Shown: in pieces, positions 10,756 through 23,560 of the stretch
How the letters are laid out: the number at the start of each line of letters is the position of its first letter
Numbering within the stretch: the first letter of the stretch is position 1
From: Protula sp. h YS-2021
Lineage: Eukaryota; Annelida; Polychaeta; Sabellida; Serpulidae
DNA length: 64,000 bases
Direction of reading: 5' to 3'
NCBI GenBank assembly: GCA_949752745.1
Contig: OX457031.1
Coordinates: 21,997,642 to 22,061,641, forward strand
Program-made: the position numbers and the translations under genes
The notes under the pieces: generated by a model
The model's database searches: none
What the model saw: only the letters and a program-made list of their open reading frames with translations
What the model was told of the DNA's origin: nothing

Positions 10756-11714
10756 TATATTTTGACTAGATGAAATATGAGGAAGGGGCCGTGCAACTCT
10801 ATTGGGTTCTTTTCTTTCCTTTCAACAAAATTATGGCGAAGTCAGGATGCAACCACTTGCCTAATTTTGATACTGGACAACCTCATACCCAGACAGGGTC
10901 AACGAGGTTTTAAACCATATAGGATATCTTCAACTATTTGTTTAGTAAACAAGTGCATGACGCTCCAACGCTACTATGACCTTCAGGTTCTTGGACATAA
11001 ATGATGTCAGTTCCCGCAGGTGCCCGCTCTGGTGCCACTTCACTTTCAGGCCCTTAATACTTCCGTCCCTGCGCTCAATTTTCGATGATGATGTGTTGAC
11101 GTAAATGACTCTGACACTGCAGGTATAATGGGATAGTTTAAGACCCAACAATTTAGATTTAATTTTAAAAAAAGCCTTTCGGCTGAGTCGTTTACGCCTT
11201 CGGGTTTTCTCTCATCTAAACATGATTAGAAAATGTAGTTAGAGGGCATATTGCCCTTTTGTTTGAACTCCAGAATGAAATTTTCCTCCTCTGCACTTTA
11301 CATCTAGTTTGCTTAAGACTGACATCAAAGCCACAACACCCCAGGCACTGTCTGTAAAGTCAGAGGCAATCTATCTTTCAAAAATTGAACCGTGAGCAAT
11401 ATATTTAAGATGTTTTTTTTTTCTTCTCAAGAATATACATAAAAACACGGACATTCCGAAGCAAGAAAGGCAGGTAAAATGACACCAACTCGGAACAAAT
11501 CGTAATTAAAAATACTGCGCTTTATTTTTTATATTGTACATTAAAAAATCTGATCAGCTCCGAAATTTAAAAAAGGTGTTATTATTTGCCATTTCATAAT
11601 CCACCCAATGTGACTGGTACATCTTCTGATCAAGTAAAAAATGCATGAAGTTTTTCATATGCCATCAGTTTGTGAATCCTGAAAACAAAGACTGTCCATG
11701 TCAGCGGCATCTGA
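10756..11714. other. Non-coding, no clear feature
   Basis: Short open frames on both strands at 10777-11151 overlap each other and show no recognisable domain. An inverted GAAGGCGTAAACG-like pair near 11175-11205 is too weak to call. Confidence 0.5.
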
Positions 11715-11763
11715 AGTACGGTGAAACCTAGGAAATGCAGCCACGTGTGGAACTGAACTTAAG
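11715..11763 (+). repeat. 49-bp direct repeat, LINE 3' flank
   Basis: Matches 14147-14195 at about 43 of 49 positions in the same orientation. The central 27 bp, from AATGCAGCCACGTG to GAACTT, are identical. It abuts the LINE remnant about 17 bp beyond its stop codon, so it could be a long target-site duplication or part of the element itself. Confidence 0.75.
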
Positions 11764-11780
11764 GGACCAGTATGGTTCTC

Positions 11781-12164
11781 TCATCGCTGCGATGAATGAG
11801 CATCTCGGCGCTGGTGGGCCCTTTCGTGCGAGTTAAGGCCGATTCGAAAGAGACATTTTTTGCCACATGTGTGGGTGCATGTATAGGTGCCGTCGGCAGC
11901 GGGGGTGCTTATCTTCCTGGCTTGTCTCTTACGCTCGATTTCGGCAATGCGGTAGGCTTCGAAGTCTTGCACTGCTGAGTGGCATTTGCTACGCCAAGAG
12001 GGGCGGTTGAGACAATCCTTTTCCAATGTCATCGGGTATATTTGACATGTCTTCAGGTTCGATTTTAAAGAGTCCTTGTAGCGTAGACGTGGGAGTCCTT
12101 CGCGAAGGGTCCCTGCTTTGAGTTGTCCGTAGAACAGTGCTTTGGGATTACGAGCATCGTCCAT
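11781..12164 (-). pseudogene. LINE C-terminal segment with zinc finger
   Basis: A 127-codon open segment gives the end of the LINE polyprotein: LFYGQL, RYKDSLKSNL, then a basic helical part (AEIERKRQAR), and a finger near residues 92-116 with a C-x3-C pair and HERAH. The finger is typical of this LINE type and probably binds nucleic acid. The first cysteine pair has one residue more than the classical C-x2-C, perhaps decay. The internal Met is not a true start. Confidence 0.8.
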
Positions 12165-12167
12165 ACG

Positions 12168-12938
12168 TCATACGTGACCTGCACAACGCAGCTGAGACTT
12201 GATCACCATGGCTTCTATTCTTGTCAACCCACAGCTTTCCAGAAGGTCGGTGTTTGTAATTCGATCGTGCCACCGGATGTTGCAAATGCGGCGGAGGCAA
12301 TGTATAGGACACGCTTCGAGCTGGCGAATGTGCCTCCTGTAAGGGGTCCACGTTTCGCAACAGTACAGCAGGGATGATAACACCGCTGACCTGTAAACAT
12401 TTATTTTAGTGTCAAGCTTGACATCATGGCTCTTCCATAGTCTGCTGGTGAGACGGCCAAACGCAACACTTGCTTTTGAGACGCACTGGTTTAGTTGTTC
12501 GTTGAGCCAGCCGTTGTGTGACATAACTGAAACATTACTTAAGTCTTTTTCAGGCTTATTGTAAGAGCAAACTTTTTCGCGGCGTACGCGAATCTGTCTA
12601 TCGTCCAAGCGTCTGAATGTCTTCAAGACTCTGAGAGAGTGTGCAGTCATCCGCAAACAGTAGGTCTCTGATGAGAAACTCAGTCGGGTGGAGAAGCGCT
12701 TGATGTTGATAAAGCCACCATCGCAACTTACTTGCAAGCAGACTCCAATCTCCGTGTCATGAAACGCGTATTGTAATATGAACGCAAAAACAATGCTAAA
12801 CAGCGTTGGATCGAGGACACGACCCTGCTTTGCACCATTTGATATGCCGAATGGGTCCGAAAAGGTTCCGTTATCAAAACTCAACTCTTCATGATGTCGT
12901 GAAATGATTGTATCATAGCAATGATCTTCTCTGGGCAT
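12168..12938 (-). pseudogene. LINE reverse transcriptase, C-terminal half, frameshifted
   Basis: The segment has RT motif B (NGAKQGRVLDPTLFS, where the family usually has a Cys after QG) and later KASVAFGRL, LLYCCETWT and ICNIRWHDRITN of the connection region. The catalytic FADD box is not in this frame. It reads FLIRDLLFADDCTL in another minus-strand frame around 12646-12690, so at least two indels surround it. Non-functional remnant. Confidence 0.8.
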
Positions 12939-12992
12939 CCTATGTTGTCTAGTAGCTTCCAGTGTCCTTCTCTGCTTACTGTGTCGAAGGCT

Positions 12993-13583
12993 TTAATTTG
13001 TGAGGTCTACGAACACTGTGTAGAGAGGCTTGTTTTGCTCCAGACATTTCTCTTGGAGTTGTCTGTAGGCGAAGACCATGTCGGAAGTGCCACGCCCACT
13101 GTGAAAACCACATTGGGTCTCAGGATACACCTTGTTGATGGCGTGGCCCGTGATGCGGTTTAGTATAACCCTGGTCAGGATTTTTCCTGCGATCGATAAT
13201 AGCGATATGCCCTGTTGATTGTCACACTGAGCTCTGTTGCCCTTCCGTTTGTACAGGTGGATTATTGGCGCATGTTTTAAGTCCTGCGGGACATCATCCT
13301 TGGCCCAAAAAGCTCCGAACAACTTTGTCAGTGCTGAGGCCATATGCGCCCCTCCGAATTTGTACACTTCTGGCGGTATGCCATCGGGGCCTGCAGCTTT
13401 ACAAATGCTCAGTTCTTTAATGGCTTTGGTGACTTCTGCGCAGTTGGGCTCCATGTCCAGCTCTTTTATGGTAGGCAATGGTGGAATGTCGCGTAGAGCG
13501 TCGTCACGCATAGCAGTCTGCTTATTCAGCAGAGAGATGAAGTGGTCAGCCCATCTGAAGAGTATCTCGTTCTTGTCTGTCAA
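12993..13583 (-). pseudogene. LINE reverse transcriptase, N-terminal half
   Basis: A 196-codon open segment covers RT fingers and palm: AAGPDGIPPEVYK, HAPIIHLYKRKGNR, NQQGISLLSIAGKIL, CGFHSGRGTSD and FVDLT, whose Asp is the first catalytic residue. Directly after it the frame stops, and KAFDTVSREGHW continues in a shifted frame over about 12940-12985. The strong RT signature makes this the most certain coding relic in the window. Confidence 0.88.
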
Positions 13584-14146
13584 CAGGGTGGTGTTGTCTG
13601 GCGTGAGGATCGGAGATGATCGGCTTGACGTGGTCCGTAAACCGCCTTGAGGCTGTCAAGTTGAGCCTTGGTGTTGCGTTGGTCCGTCGCCACCTGAAGT
13701 TTGATAGCTTTGTTTTCCCACCATTATTTGTTCTTCATGTCTCTCAGTCGCCTTTGAGTGGTTCTTCTGAGCTGAGCTCCAGGTATGCTTTCCTGAATGA
13801 CGGTGACTGCTGCTTACACGCAGTGTATTTGCAGGTGCGCGTCATGCATGGCTTGGAGAAGATCTGAGATTTCAGTGTCATTCTCATCAAACCAGTCCTG
13901 GTGTTTCCTTTTGACAAAGCCCAGTGCGTCAGTCGCTACTGCAAGGGTTGTGTGCCGGAAGTTTTTTCACAGTTTTTCAATGTCTCCGTTCTCCTCAACA
14001 GGGATCCTGGTTGCGCTAAGAGCAGAGCATAGCTGGTCTTGCAGGTCATGAACCTTGTCCACACAGGCGACCGCTTATACGTTCAGTTTTCTCGCTTGAG
14101 TTTGGCGTTGTCTTCTCTCAGGTATTTCGAACTTTAATTTAATTTA
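13584..14146 (-). pseudogene. LINE pre-RT linker region with stops
   Basis: Minus-strand frames give QDWFDENDTEISDLLQAMHD, LRDMKNK, WWENKAIKLQVA and NTKAQLDSLKAVYGP. These match the usual spacer between endonuclease and RT of this LINE type and are broken by in-frame stops. It ends at the second direct repeat without any endonuclease sequence. Confidence 0.7.
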
Positions 14147-14195
14147 AGTACCTTGAAACCCCGGGAATGCAGCCACGTGTGGAACTGAACTTGAG
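14147..14195 (+). repeat. 49-bp direct repeat, LINE 5' flank
   Basis: Partner of 11715-11763. Together the copies bracket 2,383 bp of LINE sequence. Six differences imply an old insertion if this is a target-site duplication. Confidence 0.75.
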
Positions 14196-15408
14196 AACTA
14201 CCCCATGGACTACGTACGCACAAATCTGGGACTTTTCGCAAAAGCTGTCACGTCACCCAGTGACTGTAAGCCTGGTGTAGGTACAGCACCACATCACGAG
14301 TGCCGCTTTCCGAAATCCCTTTTTTTTCTTGTGGGGGGAGGGGGAGGATGTTGGATCATAATGGAACACAACTAGGACGGAACTATCGAACACAGGTCCT
14401 ATCTGTGAAGTGGTCCACTTTACGGAGTGATCACATTTCACAGTTCCGCTCTACACTTTCTTTGTTCCAACAGATATTCCAGTTTCCAGTGCTGCTATAG
14501 ACGAAATTTATGGGATTTCCCGCTCAATTGATAATGAAGACACGCTTTTGTCTAAACCATTCCGCAATGGAACAATAAAATATGGGTAATGGCTTTCTGG
14601 AGATCAGATACCAAGGGAGCAAAGCAATGAGAAACAATTGATACGTTCATGCTTCTCTGCATTCTATTTCACTCATGGGGGAGATAATAAGTTGAAGAAT
14701 CACTTTTGGTGATAACCGCCGTCCCGTGACGTGCTGAGAGCTGTTAGTATTTGCAATTAGAATATCAATCCTTTCCATTTCAATCAGGTCTATATTTTAT
14801 ATAAGTTGATGTGAATGCAGATTGGAATGACAGAAACGTAGCAATTTCAATCAGATTTAAATGAATGGCATTTTTTTCAATGAAGAATGTGTTTTGATGA
14901 ATATTATGTTTGGGAGTAAAAAATATCCGGGACAATATGAATGCAAGAAACACCAGCATCTTATCGGCAAATAATATAAATCGACCCTGAAATTCAATCG
15001 TAATAAAACGATTTATAGCGACAATCAGGCCATTGATTTATTCGTAGCTGAAAGACAATTTAGAATTATCACGACATGTCAATCCCATAACCATTTTTTG
15101 ATAAAAAGAAAATTAATTGCTACAACTTTGTGATACCGTGTAGTCTTAAATTCAATCACTCAGTAGTCAAATTGCTCGTCGTATAATTGCTCACTGGACG
15201 ATTGACAAGCTTTAGGACAAGTGCTCCCAACTGCTCACCAGGGTTCATTGTTGGTCTTGATGTAATTATTATTCAGAGGATGCGAAATAAAACAAAAGAC
15301 TATTTATGTATTTATTTGAAAGAATTAATCAGGATATTGAAACTGAGAGAACTGTGTTCTTTTTTGTACATAATACCATAGTGATAGTTAGCAGTGTCAT
15401 AAAGTACA

Positions 15409-15409
<1 letters not shown>
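14196..15409. other. Non-coding, no clear feature
   Basis: AT-rich, with many stops in every frame and no repeats recognised. Confidence 0.55.
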
Positions 15410-15460
<51 letters not shown>

Positions 15461-15498
15461 TGATGATGATGATGATGATTATTATTATTATTATTATT
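15410..15498 (+). repeat. Compound trinucleotide microsatellite (AAT)(GAT)(ATT)
   Basis: (TAA)n to about 15458, then (TGA)n to about 15479, then (TTA)n to 15498. The outer blocks are complementary, so the tract can fold into a hairpin with a GAT loop. Confidence 0.95.
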
Positions 15499-16603
15499 GT
15501 GATTAATTTGTTAATTGTTAATGTAAAAGAGGCGATAGTAGTTAATTTGTTCGTTCGTCGTGTTGGGTGGCATATTCTAACCGTAAAACGTGCTAAATGG
15601 CTAGACTGAGGTGTTATTTTTAATTAAATTTATGACACTTTAGGTGGTAGCCCTTCAGAATTTCTACATGTCTTTCAATGCACTCAGTTGGTTGCAAATA
15701 TAACTTTCTAGGCTGCCTAAAGGATATACATGTTTATTACTGGTTGGATGTTTCTCGCTGTAGTTCTTTCTAGCTCCAGGCTTTAATTTGCATCTTTCAA
15801 ATGACTTTTAGTTCTTACCCATCAAAAGTAATGTTGTTTCGTGAAAAGTGTCAGGGAAAAAACAAGATTTATCTCGGGACTCATGAACACTTCTTTTTTT
15901 CTTTTTTTTTTCTCACTTTCTTATTTGTTTCTGATTTCTGTTTCTGATACAAATAATTCGAAACTTTCTTACTAAAGTACATAGAGAAATTGGTTTGAAG
16001 ACATCTTAGAAGCCACGAATAATAATTCTGATACTGAAAACATATAGATAGTTTCTTTTCATGTAAAATTGTCCTTAAGTTTCAAACTATCAAACAGTCC
16101 AACTTATTACAAATTAAAGGAATATCATATTTCCTAGCATAGGATTTGTTCACAAAAGATGAAAAAATTTCACACATTTGATACATTAGATACTTTTAAT
16201 GCTTCTAAAATTTTCATTAAACACGAAGATGACAAATTAATACCGCCGTCAAAGCGTTTCTTTAATCTCAATCCTTCTGTAAAAAATTACGAAATATAAA
16301 CCCGCAAAACCCCACCTTTAATAAAGAAATTACTGTGATATTTTTTATGAAACTCATATGAATAGCAGCACTGCAGCCCTGAGATTGTGGAGCCCATTGC
16401 CCAAGACGCCTCTTAGAGATGCTTCTAATGCTAAATGGGTGAGTACAAAAACGAATTTCTTTAGAGAACACCAGTATTGATCTTCTATTGATCTTACTAT
16501 TTATTTTAGTTCATGTTTAGTTTCGAAGGATTACTCTCCATTTGACTGCAGTCCGCCTGGAAAGCCTGTTGAACTACGGCCCAGTTCTTCTTCTCTTCTT
16601 CGA

Positions 16604-16606
<3 letters not shown>
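15499..16606. other. Non-coding, no clear feature
   Basis: AT-rich, without supportable exons or repeats. Confidence 0.55.

Positions 16607-16696
<90 letters not shown>
16607..16696. repeat. (AT)n microsatellite, 90 bp
   Basis: Uninterrupted AT dinucleotide repeat, self-complementary and likely length-variable. Confidence 0.97.
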
Positions 16697-16699
<3 letters not shown>

Positions 16700-19600
16700 C
16701 AACAAAAAGTGTTTAAATATTCATTTAAATTATTACAATATTTACACCTGTTTATGGACCAGAAATTATATCTGAAATATAACCAGAAATAAATAAATAA
16801 ATAAAGCATGTGGATGAAACAGTGAAAAACGAGGAAATGACAATCTTGACCTGCTAGCTACATTCTACCGTTATATATGACATGTCGAGCGCATGGCTCT
16901 TTATAGAGGACTAGGTTTTAAAATCATGCTGGCGGATGGATTTTAATGGAGGATTCAAAATCGCAGATTTAAACATAGCGCAATGTCGCATGCACAGTTT
17001 TGCGTAGCTTAAAGCTATGCGCGGTCAATCAATCAATCAGTCACATGGAATTAGCATCAATGGATTATGCCATGAAAGTGGTCATGGTATGCTCTGCACT
17101 GAATTTGTCCTAAAATGATCTCCTCAGATGTGGGCTAAAATTCAGCGCAGTACATCAGTTTAACGAAGCACCTCTAACGTCATTATAATAACGTTTCAGT
17201 TGCAAATGCACATCTTAAGAAAGTAGCAAGCATCATTTCAGCGCATGCATTATCCTCCCCGTACACAGCCGAACCAATCTCATTATCGACAAAGGCCTAG
17301 TTCCTATAATTGATTCAAAGGCCAGTCCCTTACAAGTCTTCTAAACTAAGCATGACTGAACATTCAGTGATTAATTTTCGAACGCACAGTGTCCTGGCCA
17401 CTTTTAAGTACAGATAGGATTTCAGTTCGTTGTGCAAATGTAGATCAGTTTTCTGTCTTAAGTGCACTTGAAAATAAGTTTTTTTTAAAAATAGACTGTT
17501 AAAAACGAGGTAAAGTAATTTTAAAGGTTCTTCAAAATGCGACACAACGAACTACGGCCATTCCGCATAATTTTTAACACAAAAACAGATGACAGACGTT
17601 TTGTTCATTATTATTATTGGTTTATTTTTTGCAGAAGAAAACTGTTTTTTACTCTTGGAAAAGCTGTATTAACATTGTTTGCGTCATAGTAAAGTACAAA
17701 ACAGAACTAGAAATAAAGAGTTATGAGATGCATAATAAATGTCTGTACGCCGATATTAAACTGTATGTTATTTACGAGGGACTATCTCAAATATAAAAAG
17801 CTCAAACTCGTTGTTGTCCAACAGTTAACCTCTACAGCTGTTTGGTCTGTTGTGTATAGTACCTTTTTACTCCACAGACCCACTTCCTTCAAAAGGTTAA
17901 AACACAGCTTAGTTGCCACGCGGTATTATAAAACCATTGCACAGTTTTTTATATTATACAGAACTGTTTTATACTCGGCATGGACGCACCCAGATGTTTG
18001 AATAGCTTGGGGAATGTATTACCCATCTCAAATTTTATTTATTTGTTTTTTTTTTCTAGAAAGCAAAGGAAAACAAATATCAACTGAGGCAACAAAGTAC
18101 ACAACTTTAAGTAAAATATTAAACGGAGTACCAATGGAAGGATCGCTGATAACTGTACTTAATATCAAGAAAAATGTCGCGAAATGGTAGCGTCAACAGT
18201 TCAAAAACGCACTTTAAGATTTACCCAGATTGAATTACAATGTATTATAAAAACCTTGAATGCATTTCTAAGCGGTGTGAGTGCTGGAGTAATGTTTTAC
18301 GAACGGTTTACCATCTAATGTAATGTAATTTTGCTGGCCTGAAGTGATACTTTACGTACCAAACATCTGGTATAGCTATTCCTTATACTCGTCTATCTTA
18401 ATTTGGCTCCAAGATCAATGACGACATTCTGTCAACAAAATCTGTTTTGTTTGGGATTTTCCTAGTTAATGAAGTGCTTTCTCAAACAAGTTGCTAATAT
18501 GTTTTAGAAACACATTTTTGCCAGTAATAAAACATTATTGACTTGAAAACGAATCTTGACATTAACAATGAGTATAAAGATCCACTGGAATGCCTTTCAA
18601 TAAATTTCAAAGATTTCATTATAAAATTTTACATGATTAGAATTGTTCAAAAGAAAAAACAGTGAGGTAGTTTTCTTGAGCTGAACTTAAAAGATCAGAA
18701 GTTGCTGCTGACAGAAAAAGGCATAAATGTAAAAACGTTCTTCATAAAATGTGACAAGCCAGCCAAGTGTCTTATGCAGAGCAATCTACTTATCAAGCCT
18801 GGAGCCACTAATACAATAAAAACAAGAAATTAATGTCACCCAAATACTGTTCATTGACAGGCTATTATAAAGTCACTCACCGCTTTATCCTTTTCCGCTC
18901 AAAGCAAAACAGGTGACCCGTTTGTAGGCACTATTTGGGAATGCGATAAGAATTTCTCGAGAAATTTTTAACTGTGAATTATGCTTCAAAACGAATCGAA
19001 TGTTGAGTTCTATCACTAGACGTTTTTTTTTATAAAAATATGTTTGTATTGACTCACAGAACTCTTGCCATTACCCGTTAGGTCATAATCCAAACACAGG
19101 TCCTTTCGTCGACAAATATCACTTCAACATATATACTGGAACGACCATTGTACTGTTTGTAGAATATATTAAATCACAGCGTATAAAATTTCACTCACCG
19201 TGTAGTCATGCATATTTGCATTGAAGTAGGCCTCTGTATGGAAATTGTAAACAAAAACACAGATTACAGTACGTTCTGACTTTCCTCAAAATTTCTCACT
19301 CATATCCTTGATAAACACCCAACAGTTATTTCAGTTTACTATCTTCTTTGTAAATCCACTTAATTTTATGGGACACTATGTTTTTAACAGAGGGATCTTT
19401 TTTCCAATTGTGTCAGGTGTACAGTTGGCAATCCGTATATATAAGGTCATACATGGACAGGTAACCAACCAAGCCATATGGTCTTGCAGCAGCACAGCAG
19501 CAATTGCCCAATATCTTGGCTCGCCGAACAAAGCGTAAAAGCTCTTCTCTGAAGAGGAACTAATGCAATATATTTCTTCTGCTTGCACCCCCTCAAACTA

Positions 19601-20474
19601 AACCACCTTTTCCCAGACGAGATTAGGGATGATTTAGAGACATGGCATGGTAATTTGCCAATAGGTCCGATTACAACTCTTCATTAGTTACACAAGGAAA
19701 GTAATTATTGACTATATTAAGAGAATTGATAGCAGTGGAATGCTACATTACGTGTGAATTGCTCAATATTTCAGTCTGTAAATTTCAGACTATATTTTTC
19801 CGAGCAGATAAGATATCGTTTATATTTGCTAAATTAGCGTACACCAGGGAGGCGAAGTGGTTAATGCCAATTTCAGATGAAGCGGGAAAAATAAGGAAAC
19901 TGTTTGGAAAATTTTGACACTTACCCAAGGCAGATTATAATCAAGTTCTTTTATGAATGATTTTCTTATGCAGAAAGAAATAATGAAAATATCCATCCTG
20001 TCAGAACCAGTTTGAAAGACGGAAGAATTCATGATTTTCTCTTTTTCAGTTGTTACAAACTTGTCTTTGTCAAACTAAATCTTACAAAACTCTGAAAGGA
20101 AACTCATTTTAAGAATGATGAAATGATGTGTGACAATATCAGTGCATTTAGCCTGAAAACTTCACACAGACAGTAAAACTGCATTAAAATAAAGAGATAA
20201 ATGGATAATGTTGCTTTCAGTGTGTTCAATTTAAGGCTGAAAAAAACCTATTAAACTAGTCGTTTTAAATAAACTGTCGATTGTAAAACATGGAATCTTC
20301 TAGTCGGAATGTAAACCCTAGCCCTGTTTTATTTAATATAGTGCCAAACAATGAATAAATGTATTAGGAATTCCTTTACTTAAAGTATTATGTACACGCA
20401 TTAATACTGTGAAGCTTTCTGATTGCGGATGAGGGACATCACTGAAGGCAAGGCTTAAGTGACGGTTTATATAC
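16697..20474. other. Non-coding, no clear feature
   Basis: Read on both strands. Open frames (for example 17723-18001 plus) show no domain, no clear splice context and random composition. Confidence 0.5.
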
Positions 20475-20837
20475 CACTTGTTGTACCCCTTGATAACTGA
20501 TGGTTTTTGTGACACAGTTTGTGCATCTTGAGAACTGATAGCTTTTGTGACACAGGCTGTGCCTCTTGCTAACTGATGGATTTTGTGACACAGGTTGTGC
20601 CTCTTGATAACTGATGGATTTTGTGACGCATGTTGTATCGCTTAGTAATTGATGGTTTTATGCCACTGGTTTTACTCCTGATAACTGATGGCTTTGTGAC
20701 ACATGTTGTACCTCTTGATTACTGATGGCTTTTGTGACGCATGTTGTATCGCTTAATAACTGATGATTTTATGCCACAGATTTTACCTCTTGATAACTGA
20801 TGGCTTTTGTAACAAATGTCGTATCTCTTGATAATTG
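20475..20837 (+). repeat. 38-bp minisatellite with three-unit higher-order structure
   Basis: About 9.5 units of roughly 38 bp, each starting CTTGATAACTGATGG and ending near TGTGCCT or GTATCG. From 20489, units 4-6 and 7-9 form two similar triplets. In each, the first member has GACGCATGTTGTATCG and the second has TTTTATGCCAC, so a block of about 112 bp was duplicated. Confidence 0.85.
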
Positions 20838-22415
20838 CAAATGCATAAAAACTTAGTATGTTACAGGTATGTTACATTCCCATTTTTTTCAAGTCGTAAT
20901 TTTTCTAATTAAATTAAAATAGCTTTAAAAATCGAATAAAAATTTGTCTATATTAACAGTTTGGCAAGAATTTTTTCTTTAATTTGAATTTTGCAATCAA
21001 ATTAAATGCAATTTTCTATTTTATGCTTAATGTCTTGCGTGTGAGCTGCGGTAAAACCAGACAGGCATCAATACCAGTTCAATTTTGTGATGCAATATAA
21101 TTCACCCTTGACGTCATATCAAGTAGTCCAAATCCTCTGTTAAGGGCTATGACAGACGGTAACAATGCTAAAGCGAATTAAATAAGTCATACACAATCGC
21201 GCAGCAGTTTTTTCACCTCTCTAATGATCACTTTGTGTTTTTATTTTCTTTCAGTTTCTATTTCTAATATCAAATTAAGGGTGCAAATGGCGTCACAGAA
21301 AAACCAAAGAAAAAAGTCTAAGCGCAACTTTACAGCAAGTAACATGATCCAACAACTACAGATAAAATCCAATTATCAACAAGGGTCATGTTCCTATAAT
21401 TGATTTAAGAGTCATTTGACTGTCCTTGCTGTATATCAGATAATGCCATTGTATGAGCCCTCTGTGGTTAATGTTCAAAGCATTGTGTCGCTGATGAGTT
21501 CTTGTTATTACATATAAGGCAGAAATTGGTATTTTTCTCCGTACGTGGTTTCTCCTTTTACTCATCTTTAGCTGCATTAGCTTTTGGGACATTTTGTTGT
21601 TTTTATCCAGAAAGGGCGACCTTAAGCAAGAAGCACGAAGACTGTTTTTTCTGCCTTTACATGATTGCATTTTAGCAACATAAATTAATTATGAAAACCA
21701 TGTGTCAGACGTACGAATTGTCCACGGGCATTACACTGGAATGCATATTATGTACAGAGAAGCACTGGCTGAACAGAACGCAAACCACACCCGAACAAAA
21801 AGAACATATCTTAAAACTGAGACACTGTTTATTCATGTATCTAATTATTAGTTGTTCATTCAAATGATGAAGAACAGATTTCCTTTGGGAAGTTGATCAA
21901 TAGTAATAAGATAGAATAGAATCAAGTACTTTAACTTCTTCAAAAATGCATTTAAATTCTGCTGTCGCTTTACAAATATAATTTTAATAACAATATGCAA
22001 CGTAATTTGATATTGATTCAAAATTTATATTGCCGACCTGCTTTCGCCATGCAGTTTACAGTAGTCATACAGTAGTCATCGTATTTGGGATCGCTTTATC
22101 AGCTCTCCAACACGTGGAGTGTAAATAAGTTATCTTTTTATAAATAGTGTCTAAGGATGTCTCCAATTATATCTGTTTCGCATCCTAACTGCAATGTTAT
22201 GTGACATGTGGTAGAGTAATCTACTAGCATATCAATGTGTCACTTACATCTGACTTAAAACGACTTTAGGTGTGTGATATGATACTCAAAACAACACGTC
22301 ATTATATTACTGTCATAAAATACGTAATTATAGCAATGCCATTCAAGATGTTTGAAAATAGTTTCTTTTTCTGATATTAGACACATTTCTAGACACATTT
22401 CTTAGAAAGTTCCCG
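20838..22415. other. Non-coding, no clear feature
   Basis: AT-rich, with no recognisable exon. The minus-strand frame at 21386-21670 has no known motif. Confidence 0.5.
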
Positions 22416-22464
<49 letters not shown>

Positions 22465-22490
22465 TATCATTATTATCATTATCATCATCT
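22416..22490 (+). repeat. (TCA)n/(TTA) trinucleotide microsatellite
   Basis: Perfect TCA repeat to about 22462, then mixed TTATCA units. Minus-strand polymethionine frames across it are artefacts. Confidence 0.95.
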
Positions 22491-22920
22491 TCTTCAACTT
22501 GTCCTTATAGAAAGCACTGTGCAATTTGCCTGTGTGCATTTTAAGACAGATAAAGTATCCAGTGAAGAGCTTCACTGGAGTTACATCACAAACTGTCCAT
22601 AGAACCTCTCTAAAATGTGAATGATATTCTTGCAAATGCCTGAGCCACGCATCGTGCATTGGTTTATAAAGTGTGAGAGTGTGGTTGAGAAAAAAGCACC
22701 AGTAAAGGAAATATAATTAACACATGGCATCCCAGTGACCATGATACTTCTGGGGATAGATAACACGGGGGGTGGGCTTTGATTTGGGTACGTGTAGATA
22801 GCCTGTGAACGAAGCGGCAGTCCCATGGTCTCCACTATCTCTACTATAATATAAACATACACAATTAAGCGTTAGATAGCCTAACAGAGTAGAATTAAAC
22901 TACATTTCCTTCAGATACTC

Positions 22921-23040
22921 ACCCTGTGCTGTGATGTCGCCTGTTTGACACAGTGTGACAGCGTCAAGCTGGCTCATGCGTTCGGACCAATGTGGCGAGT
23001 GAAGTTTCGTACACGGTTAGATAACGCCATATTAATTATC
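22921..23040 (-). repeat. Dispersed repeat copy, inverted relative to 25771-25850
   Basis: On the minus strand this contains GTTATCTAACCG, a short spacer, CACTCGCCACATT and further on GACGCTG, in the same order as the plus-strand segment at 25771-25850. The two form an old pair of opposite-orientation copies 2.7 kb apart. Confidence 0.6.
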
Positions 23041-23560
23041 ATTATTTATAGGAAAGTGCATTTTTGCTTGTTACTCTGTGCGTGTTATTATGCACAATAA
23101 AGCACCAGGCATTGGACCGCCTCTGATTTTTTATACTCATCTGTAACAGGTAATATTATATTTCAGTTGATATGAGCCACACACATCTAACGATATTCAT
23201 GCCCAACTGGACCTGTATAAACAATTTTATTAAACTTATATTAAATTGCTATTATTAAATCATATTTATCAATTAATAAACAAAAAGCGTCCTACTTTGT
23301 ACCCATAAGCCAATGTAAATCATTTCAAATACAATTGTCGGTCTTTACTTAGACAACTGGCTTAGAGGCTCAGACATCCACAAAATACATTAGATTGCTT
23401 TTTATTATTCTTGTAATCTGAAGGATTTTTAAAGTTTCTAGTTTGAAGCAGTCTCAATTGTCTAAACAAGTAAGAGCTCCGTAAAGGCTGCTTGCATGCC
23501 CCATTTAATAAAGAATATATAATAATATATATTTTTAATAAAGAATATATTTTTGACTCA
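23041..23560. other. AT-rich non-coding DNA
   Basis: Contains a small tandem duplication of AATAAAGAATATAT near 23507-23550, next to the following MITE. Nothing else seen. Confidence 0.5.

Larger units (their letters stand above)
11764..14146 (-). mobile_element. 5'-truncated, frameshifted non-LTR retrotransposon (LINE)
   Basis: A minus-strand LINE remnant runs from a pre-RT linker through the reverse transcriptase (RT) and connection region to a C-terminal C2H2-like zinc finger. Landmarks in order are QDWFDEND (about 13900), NTKAQLDSLKAVYGP (about 13670), AGPDGIPPEVYK, NQQGISLLSIAGKIL, FVDLT, NGAKQGRVLDPTLFS, FADD out of frame (12646-12657), KASVAFGRL, LLYCCETWT and the finger. No endonuclease domain is present, so the 5' end is missing. 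Frameshifts and stops show it is dead. There is no poly(A) or simple-repeat tail before the flanking direct repeat. The clade is not assigned: the architecture is common in invertebrates, but motifs alone do not settle Jockey, CR1 or RTE. Confidence 0.9.
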
